Shown piece after piece: positions 27,936-35,000 of a stretch of 35,000 nucleotides of DNA; position 1 is the first letter of the stretch, and each line of letters opens with the position of its first letter. This stretch comes from Chromera velia. Taxonomy: Eukaryota > Sar > Chromeraceae. Below the pieces are notes generated by a model. The model saw only the letters and a program-made list of their open reading frames with translations, was not told the origin of the DNA and did no database searches. Location of the stretch: assembly GCA_018398765.1 (NCBI GenBank), contig JAHBMJ010000916.1, positions 1 to 35,000 on the forward strand, read 5' to 3'. The position numbers and the translations under genes were made by a program.

Positions 27936-28170
27936 CGTAGCATTATGATGGGCGCCCCAGTCAGGAATCCATGCAGTGCGCGCATTACGAGCGTATTGGA
28001 GAACATGTATTAATGATTAGAAAGCATGCATACGGAAGTAAAGCTTCATGCAGAAGTAGCAGTCTCTGTACGGAAAGCAGGATAGGAGTGAAGACTCATG
28101 CATGATAGTACTTATCCTATATGAACTAAGAGGAGATCTCTTAGGACGGTAGGAGCCTAGCTTCCCTACG
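27936..28170 (+). repeat. 5' LTR
   Basis: 235 bp, matching 31146-31380 with about nine differences, six of them transitions and three clustered at 28151-28153. It contains CTATATGA, a possible TATA-like word, and a hairpin CTAAGAG/CTCTTAG near its 3' part. Confidence 0.9.
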
Positions 28171-28183
28171 TGGAAGTAGAGCC
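28171..28183 (+). promoter_or_regulatory. Candidate tRNA primer-binding site
   Basis: TGGAAGTAGAGCC directly follows the 5' LTR. It agrees at nine of twelve positions with the usual initiator-Met primer site TGGTATCAGAGC. The identity of the primer is therefore uncertain. Confidence 0.45.
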
Positions 28184-28308
28184 TTAAATCGATCCAGGAA
28201 GGGAGGTAGAGTTCGAGAGTGGGATTTGCGTCCCTTATTTGAACCGTCTTCAGTACGTGTAACGCACCTTCAGTCAAGTGTGCGCAGACATGCTTTCTTT
28301 CTGTTGAG

Positions 28309-30075
28309 ATGATGAGGAGAGAAAAGAAAGAAAAAGGAAACGTGGCAGGCCTCCTCAAGATCATGCTTCTCATCGTTGAGAAAATTCTGTTGAAGATATC
28401 TGGAGAGACTCAGTGTTTCTCTGGAACAACACTGTTGGAGCACGACAGAGCCGAGGAGGATTCCGAAGGGGCTGTGGCCCAACTTTTGGAGAGACTTCAT
28501 CCTCTGCCTTCAGGAGAAAAACTGGCAGGCATAGAGGGGGTGAATGAAGAGAAAGGAAGAAAGAAAAGAAAGACAAGACGTGGGCGGCGATTTTCAATTA
28601 CGCAATGGAATCAACGCCAGGCTGCCATGTCTGCAGCGACGGTTGATCCGGAGAGGGAGCCTGGTCAGGAAGAGTCCCCTTTGACCCCTGTACCCCTGAA
28701 GAGTAAGTTGGGTCGAAATTCGACCATAGGTGAGGAGGAGTCTGGTTTTGTGTCACCAGATGGTTCCGATTGTACTCACCACGAGACGCATGTGTCTGCC
28801 CCCGTTGCTTTCGTCGGTATTTTCGCTTCAGTCAGCGCGGCAGCGAAAGCAAAAGAAGTAGAAGTAGAAGGCCAACAGAGCCCCCAAGTGGTTGAAGGAG
28901 AGAGAGAGTCTGTCACCACAGAGATGCAGGCCCTCATTGCCTCTCTCTGCACGCTTGACGATGAAGTACGCCGTCGCCTCACCGAGAGGTCAGACCCGAC
29001 TTGTTGTTCCGTTGAGAACGGACCCGAAGAGATGAATGGGGAGAGGCCACTCCCAGTGCGAACTGAATGTCTGGGAGGAGAAGCGGATGAAGGTGAAGAA
29101 GAGAGAAAGGCGGTAGATGACGTTGATGAGATTTCCTTTGACGCATCTGTGCAGCGATCATTGGAGAAACATCCAGATAGCAGCACTCTTTACAGTGAGG
29201 AGAAAATAAATGTATGTAAAGGAGAAATTGAGTTGCAAATTGCCATTTCGTCTGCTCCTCCGCCTGCCCATGAGAGCAGAGACGGCATTACAGAAGTGGC
29301 CCGACGGACTGGGTGTGAAAATAAAGAGAGGGGGGAGGATAGAGCAATGCAAAGTCACTTTCAGCCGCCTGCCATGTCATCCGTCTCCCTTCCCAATTCA
29401 GGATCTGAACAAAAGCGCCCCACTGATGCAGCAGTAGCAAAAGCAGTAGCCGAGTTGCACAAATCCCAAGAGATGTATGATCAGGCGTACATAGACTTCA
29501 CTTAGTTGCAGTTGTAACTCCAGACTCTCCGTCTACAAAAGATTGAACCGCCTGCCCAAGTGTTGCAAGCTTTGCATCAACTAGAACAGCAGCTTCAACA
29601 GCAGCAAGAGCATCTCATAAATCAGAAGCAACAGGTTGACACCTTTGTCGACTTGCAGATTGAAGCCCAGATGCCACAACGAGCAGCACCGGTCGCAACA
29701 CACCAGTCGCAGGAGACCCGCGCCCACAAATCTAATGGGGAGAAGAAGATTGAGCTTCGCCCAAAGCCCACAAAGAAACAAAGAATCCGAAAAGAAAAGT
29801 TGAAAGCACAGATTGCTTGATGGCAGGAGCAGCGGAGATCTGAAAATGAAAAAGCAGAGTAAGCAGCTGCCCGCCTGCGTGAACGAGAGGAGTGGGAGGC
29901 CAGTGAGGCAGCCAGGCTTCACAAAGAGAAGCACAGGGAGTACTGGCACGAAATTTATCGTCACCTTAAGGCGGGTTGTTCTGCCGAAGAGCTGGATGAC
30001 GTGCCACATCTAGATGCTCCAATCATGAGGAGATTTGGGACGTCACGGAAGCTTAGCATTCCAACGAGTCAGTGA
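28309..30075 (+). pseudogene. Gag-like (unrecognised) reading frame of the LTR element, broken by four stops
   Basis: A single frame, open to 29502, is interrupted by TAG (29503), TAA (29515), TGA (29818) and TAA (29860) and ends at TGA 30073-30075; intact it would be 588 codons. The N-terminal part is acidic with Lys/Arg-rich patches (RKKRKTRRGRRF). The middle is Glu/Ser-rich. The C-terminal third has a Gln-rich, probably coiled-coil stretch (LHQLEQQLQQQQEHL) and a charged helix-like block (REREEWEASEAARLHKEKH). There is no CCHC knuckle, protease or polymerase motif. The position just inside the 5' LTR suggests a gag role; a captured host gene is the alternative. I do not recognise it. Confidence 0.6.
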
Positions 30076-31145
30076 GTGGCATGCAGTGAGGATAGAGGGA
30101 GGAAAGGGCATTGACTTTGAGTCATTTGGGCTGCCAGTAACTCTTTGTAGATCCTGAACGATCGATTGATGTTCCTTTTACCTGTGTGTCCGTGTCTGGA
30201 ATTCCGCTCTTTGTTTGTCTGAGATCATCAGGTGTGTTTTTCTCTCCTGAGCCTGTTTGTCTGTCTTTGTCTTGGAATAACGCCTGTCTGTCTGTTAATC
30301 GATTCTTTTGTTGAACGGTGAGACAAAAACGGGAAAGAAGGCAGGGCCTTTGCAGAACTATGCCCATAGCATTATTGGTCTGATCAACAATGGGGAGACA
30401 GTGAAATCTACACATTTGCCTCGTTGTTCATCCCATCGACTACGATTTTTCTTCAGGGAATGAACAGATCTCTCTGCCCGTTTGTGCTACAGATACCTCA
30501 TTATTCCCATTCTCTGTCTTGTCGTGCCTTGTGCCTACCTTTTTTTTTTTTCTTTGTCCGTTGTGCGTCTTCTTAGCCGCGGGGACGCGGCGTTGGAGGG
30601 AGGGTGCATGTAGGTGTGAGTGGATGCCAGAGAGGTAATGGAAGAGAAGTAAAGGGAGTTGATGGCGAGTGAAGTGAAGGAAGGAGAAAGAAAAGGACAA
30701 GCAGAAAAAGGTTGTATGAGTGGTTGTAGGAGACAAGAGAGAAGCATAACAAGTAGAGAGAGGTTTGTCTGTCCGTCTGTGGAAAGTGAAAGCGCGCATC
30801 CGAGAGAGAAAGAAGAAAAGAAAATTCTTCTGGAAAAGATGCAATGAGGAGGAAGAGGAGAAGAGAAACTTAACCCAAGAGAGCAAGGTGTCATGCTTTC
30901 GCAAGGCAGTGCGGTCGGGGCAGCAAAAAAATTGATGCAGTGGAGTGCAGAGGGAGCACCTCGTCTTGATTCATAAGTAGAGCGACTGAAGTGTAACTTT
31001 AAACTCCAAAGCAGGGAAATCCCTCCTTCACTGTTTGAACGTGTGTCTGATAGGCGGCACGTAACAACAAGTGCATTTCCAATGGAGGCTGTCTCACAAT
31101 CCTTATACATAAAGTCTCGGGACGAGACTTATGAGGGGAGGGGCA
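30076..31145. other. 3' interior of the LTR element
   Basis: A pyrimidine run (about 30536-30553) leads to a CTTCTTAG that could be a splice acceptor. After it, an A/G-rich plus-strand frame with several stops runs to the purine tract; its end (ERVSDRRHVTTSAF near 31030-31080) is protein-like but unfamiliar. A perfect 8-bp hairpin (AAGTCTCG/CGAGACTT) precedes the purine tract. Confidence 0.4.
31133..31143 (+). promoter_or_regulatory. Polypurine tract
   Basis: GAGGGGAGGGG, followed by CA and then the 3' LTR. This is the expected place for plus-strand priming. Confidence 0.7.
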
Positions 31146-31380
31146 CGTAGCATTGTGATGGGCGCCCCAGTCAGGAATCCATGCAGTGCGCGTATTACAA
31201 GCGTATTGGAGAACATGTATTAATGATTAGAAAGCATGCATACGGAAGTAAAGCTTCATGCAGAAGTAGCAGTCTCTGTACAGAAAGTAGGATAGGAGTG
31301 AAGACTCATGCATGATAGTACTTACCCTATATGAACTAAGAGGAGATCTCTTAGGACGGTTTTAGCCTAGCTTCCCTACG
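31146..31380 (+). repeat. 3' LTR
   Basis: 235 bp, the partner of 27936-28170, with the same CGTAG and CTACG ends. It is followed at once by the second GCCTC target copy. Confidence 0.9.
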
Positions 31381-31385
31381 GCCTC

Positions 31386-31510
31386 TCTCAGTTGCTGTTC
31401 AAGCTTGCTATACCTGACTTCATCAAAAGCTCGAGTGAAATCAACGAGGGCCACAATCATAGAGAGATGGTGGGCAATCACAAACAAAAGAAGAAAGATG
31501 GCATCTGTTA
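31386..31510 (-). pseudogene. LINE reverse transcriptase, N-terminal catalytic part
   Basis: Reads TDAIFLLLFVIAHHLS, then VALVDFTRAFDEVRYSKLEQQLRE up to the LTR junction. VDFTRAFD is RT motif A with a catalytic Asp. It continues in frame into the 27930-27018 fragment once the LTR element and one target copy are removed. Confidence 0.82.
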
Positions 31511-31794
31511 AGAGCTACTGGAAGCCCTTAGAATAGACAAAGGGAAGTAGCGCTAGTCAGACTCCAATGAGGCTTCAAGATAGTCTAAGGGTCTAAAGGG
31601 TCAGAAGTTTGGTTCAAGAAAGTTTAATATATGGCGCTATAATCGATCACTTTTCAATCGATTTCAAGTCAATATTGAGTGCAAATCGTCTCAATTTTGC
31701 TCAAATTTGGAGGTTGGTTTCAGAGAGGCAATTTTGAGGGTGTCGGACCTCCCGAGGGGTGTCGCTGCGCTCAAATTCGAATTCAAACCACATG
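31511..31794. other. Unassigned stretch between the LINE and the tandem repeats
   Basis: No RT-like sequence upstream of 31510 and no other gene seen. It includes AT-rich DNA with ATCGATC-type words near 31640-31670. Confidence 0.4.
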
Positions 31795-32025
31795 GAATTC
31801 GACCAGGTAAAATTGGCTATTCTAAGCATAGACCGCGTGATATTTGGGTGCTTTGGTTTCAGACCGTACACTATTTGGTTTTTGGCCTGACGTTTATTCG
31901 AATTCAGACCGCACACTATTTGATGCCTCGATTTCTGACCACGCGCTGTTCGATGTCTCGATTTCTGACCAGGTCTTATTCGGTTCTATCGATTTTAGAC
32001 CGCGCTTTATTCGGATGCATGTATT
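31795..32025. repeat. Degenerate tandem repeat, period about 30-31 bp
   Basis: The core GACC recurs at 31801, 31831, 31862, 31907, 31937, 31967 and 31998, mostly 30-31 bp apart, usually preceded by ATTTCT/ATTTTA/TTTCA and followed by a GCGC- or CACAC-type stretch and ATTCG/ATTTG. Neighbouring units differ at many positions. Confidence 0.72.
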
Positions 32026-32033
32026 TTAGAATT

Positions 32034-32107
32034 CTGCCGGTGGTGGGGCTCGAACTCGGGACCTCCCGGTCCGAGCCTCTCGTCCTAACCACTAGGCCAC
32101 GGAGGCT
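32034..32107 (-). repeat. tRNA-like SINE head (pol III box A and box B)
   Basis: On the minus strand a box A match (TGGCCTAGTGG, 32099-32089) and a box B match (GAGTTCGAGCCCC, 32057-32045) have tRNA-like spacing. The beginning resembles eukaryotic tRNA-Glu or tRNA-Asp. The T-stem and acceptor stem do not pair well, and the centre forms a GGACC/GGTCC hairpin instead of an anticodon arm. It is therefore more likely a tRNA-derived repeat than a working tRNA gene. The 30-bp tandem repeat lies on its 3' side. Confidence 0.55.
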
Positions 32108-33190
32108 AGGTCCTATGTAAAGTATCATGTGTGCCTGGTTCTTGTCTTTTCTTATCTTTTTACTTCTTTTTACCTTTATTTTCAATCGTTTAGTCTTCGT
32201 CCCTTTCTCTAAATAAAACATTAACTTCTTTGCAGTTTTTCTATTATTTTCTATCATTTTTCGATACTTTTTCATACTTCTTTTATTTCATTTTCTAATA
32301 CTTTTCACAATACTTTCTTATACTTTTTCTATCATTTTAGAATTAATTTTTTCTCGTATCAATCACTTTCTTTTAGTTCTATATATTTTCTTATGTCTAG
32401 ACTAGCCTTATGTCTAGACTAGCACATAGCATGCGTCTCCCTTTTGGGTTTGGGGTTCCACGCCCAAATACTAGCACATAGTACATCGCATGTTCCTGCT
32501 TTCTTTCTATATGCAAAGTGCCATGGGTTTTGCCTTGCTTCTCTATCTACATTATTGCCGATAATCGTGTCCCCCCATTTTGCGTCTACACATGCAAGGT
32601 GCACGTTTCTCCATCCCCCCATCAAAAGCCTGCACATTACGCAGCACATAATATATGATATATGCGTTTAGGCTCAGGCTATGTAGCTCATTAATTAAGT
32701 TCGGGCTATCAAAAATATTTAAACGAATATTACATACCGGTTTCCAGATGAGTTTGATGGAACGGACCTCAGCTGAGTCAGCTCATGAATATTCGTGGAA
32801 GTCGATGATGGAACAACTCAACTTGTCTTTGAAGCCCACATATGTCAACAGAAAACGCTTCAAGTTACGCTTGTAAGACCCGTTTAATAATTACAGTCAA
32901 TGAACAGCAAGCAGCTTTGCATCGCAACGCATCCACATTGATATGCATGCAAAACACTTAAGTGCAAAAGACCTGAAAAAGGTGGGGAGGTCAATGACGT
33001 TCTTTTTTCCTGTCTTCGTTGCATTTCTCGAGCCACCCCACTCACTCCGTTTTCAAGGGGTTCACGATATGCGCCTCCTTTCAGTCACTACTACACACCG
33101 ATGCCGGCAGAAAACACCCCTGCGTACAGAGGCCGGTCTTTGACAGTGCGCGCAGCCCACTAAGCTAGGTGCCCACGTCATCAGCCGCGT
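32108..33190. other. AT-rich intergenic DNA, no gene recognised
   Basis: 32150-32390 is T-rich with repeated ATACTTTTT-like words. A 17-bp CTTATGTCTAGACTAGC unit occurs about twice near 32390-32425. Open frames at 32419-32649 (both strands), 32655-32876 and 32943-33143 show no known motif. Confidence 0.45.
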
Positions 33191-35000
33191 TTAATAGTAC
33201 GATGGGAATTCGCACTCCTGGCGCTTTCCTCTCAAATGAAGATCGATCAACTTTCTGACGTGGTCACGTGGACGCGCTGGAGGACAGACAGCCACTACTG
33301 TCACGAAGGACACCCCTCTCCGCAATGAATGCAGCCACGCGAACAAAAAAGCGTGCTGCCTCAAATCGACCGCACATCCATTCATGCAAAGACCCCCTTG
33401 TTCGCATCCACGTACTCTTTCTTTCCTTGATCTGGTCACACGCACATCACATGCCGTCGCGTATGCTTCTTTCTTTCTGCACACGTGGAGAGCACAATCC
33501 AAGAAGAGAGACAAAGAGACAGCAGAAAGAGAGACATGAAGAGTGGGGGGGGCAGAGAGAGTGGAAGGCGAAGAGAGCGCTCCTCTCTGTGCTACTCTGT
33601 TTTCCTGTCCGGTGGGTTCTTCAGAAGGAGAAGAGGAGCTAGGGATGTGAAGGGAGGGATGGGTGCAGTTTCTTTGCATGTCTGGAGGAAACATTCTTTC
33701 AGTCAGGCAGAGAGGGAGAGAGAGAAGAATGCTACTCGTGTCGTACGCTGCTCTCCTTCATACGGCAACACGTCATTCTGTCTTTCACCCTTCCGTCTGT
33801 CTGACTGTGTCCCTCCCTACACACCTTTTCGAATGAAAATGCGGACAAACAGAGAGATGGACAAGAAAGCAGGCAGAAAGGCACATGCAGAGAGAGGTAG
33901 ATAGAACCAGAGATACACAAAGAAACACACAGACTGATGGCCACACAGATAGCATGCCGGGGCCGCCAGCCAGAGACAAGTAAGTAGATAGATAGAGACT
34001 TGGCAGTCTGACGAAGAAGTCGATAACTTCGGTCCCAGAACAGACAAAAGAAAACAGGGGGAACGAGCACAAGTGAACAGAAGGCAGAACAGAGAGGAAA
34101 AAAGGGGAAGTCACACAGACAAACCGCTCATTCATCTAGTCAGTACTCCGACACACCCTCATCATTTAATCCATTGATTCATCATTGAAACATGAAGAAG
34201 CTACTCACCTTGACTGACGCACGCAACGCATGACGTCAAACAGCAACGCTTAACGCTTCACCGACTCACGGCCAGCCAGACCCACCAGTCGTTTCCCATC
34301 GTGCCCCCCCAAAGAAATGAATGACCACCCAACCGACCAACGAAGGTATGTGTTCTTCTGTTTGTGTCATGAAACGAAACGAAACGACACGAAACACTCT
34401 TTCTTGCCATGCAAATCCCCAAATTGAAAGCTATCAGTCGAGGCCAACCGATGACAGAGAGCACTTGCTCTTGCTTTCGTGTCTTCTTGTCCGCCCCTTT
34501 TTTAAATGCAAGGGACCCCCTACATGCACACCCACACACACGGAGGTAGACACGCACTCACACAGACAGTGAAAGGGAGAGAAAAAGGGCGGAAGAGGAG
34601 TTGGGGGGGAGAGACAGAGAGAGAGGGAGCAGGGGTAGGGAGAGAGAAAGTCTGGTTTCACGTACTTTCTCTCTCTCTCTCGCTGTGCCATTTGGAAGGA
34701 AAGATGGGCACCCACACCTGTCGCTCCTTCTTTCAAGACAAGATCCTTTGACGGACATCTTCTTCCCTCCCTTCCCTTCCCTCCCTTCCCTTCCCGCCCC
34801 TTCCCTTCAGTTCCCTTCCCGCCCCTTCCCTTCCCTTCTCTTCCCGCCCCTTTCCAACACCTTCGATCTCCTTCAGTTGCCAATGACAACAAAAAAAAAC
34901 AAAAAACGGCGTGCAAAGTCGAGATCTGCTTGCGGGAGGGACCAAGCAGACAGCTAGGGCGTGGGGACGCTACTACACACACACACCCGCTTCCCACCCC
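33191..35000. other. Right end: no gene recognised, low-complexity tracts
   Basis: A minus-strand frame at 33191-33694 ends in RPRDHVRKLIDLHLRGKRQECEFPSYY; it could hold a terminal exon (an acceptor-like CCTCCAG lies at about 33292-33286), but no partner exon fits. At 34203-34214 the minus strand has a GTGAGT that could end a small first exon. AG-rich DNA lies at 34570-34650 and a CCCTTCCCTTC-type repeat at 34765-34855. An AC run occurs near 34970-34990. Nothing firmer can be said. Confidence 0.35.
34765..34855. repeat. CCCTTCCCTTC / CCCGCCCC minisatellite
   Basis: Repeated CCCTTCC and CCCGCCCC units on the plus strand; the minus-strand frames here are Gly/Lys/Glu-only translations of the repeat. 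Confidence 0.85.

Larger units (their letters stand above)
27936..31380 (+). mobile_element. Non-autonomous LTR retrotransposon inserted in the LINE RT
   Basis: The 3445-bp element is bounded by two 235-bp direct repeats, each beginning CGTAG and ending CTACG. It is flanked by a 5-bp duplication (GCCTC). A TGG-starting candidate primer-binding site abuts the 5' repeat and a purine tract (GAGGGGAGGGG) ends two bases before the 3' repeat. No protease, integrase or reverse transcriptase of its own is visible; the only sizeable reading frame is a broken Gln-rich one. It must therefore have been mobilised by enzymes from elsewhere. It lies on the strand opposite to the LINE. Confidence 0.87.
25165..31510 (-). 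mobile_element. Decayed LINE (non-LTR retrotransposon), split by an LTR element
   Basis: Pieces of one LINE polyprotein in the right order on the minus strand: an RT segment with TDAIFLLLFVIAHH and VDFTRAFDEV (31508-31386), an RT segment with the FVDD catalytic motif (27930-27018) and a C-terminal region with ETEVLEDEIHMLTEC (about 25680-25165). The first two pieces are separated by an inserted LTR element. No endonuclease domain was found upstream of 31510, so the copy looks 5'-truncated. The region 25800-26650 between the RT and the C-terminus is too decayed to assign. Confidence 0.82.

Noticed and set aside
27936-28170. Hammerhead ribozyme in the LTR (retrozyme-type element)
   Set aside because: No CTGANGA plus GAAA core on either strand of the repeat.
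30535-31110. Minus-strand frame of 191 codons in the LTR element
   Set aside because: It is the complement of an A/G-rich stretch, Ser/Leu/Phe-rich, with no known motif; the plus-strand frame fits the element's direction better.
32034-32107. Functional tRNA gene
   Set aside because: The acceptor and T-stems do not pair and the anticodon arm is not a clover-leaf arm; only the pol III boxes are kept.
33191-33694. Hypothetical protein gene on the minus strand
   Set aside because: Protein-like only in its last 27 residues; no partner exon or known motif could be joined in phase.

Overview
The window is eukaryotic nuclear DNA, most likely from a photosynthetic alga with a complex, red-lineage plastid. 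A chromerid such as Chromera is my best guess (about 50 %), inferred from style rather than from any species-specific marker. Reasons: all six host genes have spliceosomal GT-AG introns; base composition is moderate, with AT-rich islands and very long microsatellites inside introns; and one gene has a bipartite leader (hydrophobic signal segment, then a Phe-first, Ser/Arg-rich stretch) of the kind used to reach plastids of secondary endosymbiotic origin. Ten of the 20 splice donors I could place are GTCAGT, which is unusual.

Host genes, left to right. An eIF4E/4EHP-type cap-binding protein runs leftward and leaves the window at the left end (1882 to before base 1). Divergent from it is a NEIL3-like DNA glycosylase (2650-5922, +; Fpg/Nei domain, zinc ribbon, two GRF-type motifs). 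A 2.5 kb AT-rich island follows, holding two families of tandem repeats (about 6577-7440 and 7524-8155). Next come a ten-exon RlmN-type radical-SAM RNA methyltransferase (8436-12982, -), an ankyrin-repeat gene with one apparent frameshift (13678-17367, +), a CRYL1-type NAD-dependent 3-hydroxyacyl-CoA dehydrogenase/L-gulonate 3-dehydrogenase (18053-21001, -) and, divergent from it, a RhlE-type DEAD-box RNA helicase (21553-23885, +). Several introns are swollen by simple repeats, above all a (GAAA)n-type tract of about 0.75 kb in the dehydrogenase and a (GGAA)n tract in the helicase.

The right third (about 24.6-32.1 kb) is a graveyard of mobile DNA. A decayed LINE (minus strand) can be followed from reverse-transcriptase motifs at 31.4-31.5 kb to a C-terminal region near 25.2 kb. 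Its RT reading frame is split by a complete LTR-type element on the opposite strand (27936-31380): two 235-bp terminal repeats, a 5-bp target duplication, a candidate primer-binding site and a polypurine tract. That element has no recognisable pol. It carries an unfamiliar Gln-rich, gag-like reading frame broken by stops that could each have come from one C-to-T change. Beyond the 3' end of the LINE lies a compact, foldable block with two GNRA-capped hairpins. A tRNA-like, SINE-type head lies at 32034-32107. From 32.1 kb to the end I found no recognisable gene.

The host genes do housekeeping work (translation, DNA repair, RNA modification, metabolism, RNA remodelling). They are not an operon, and nothing shows that they work together.
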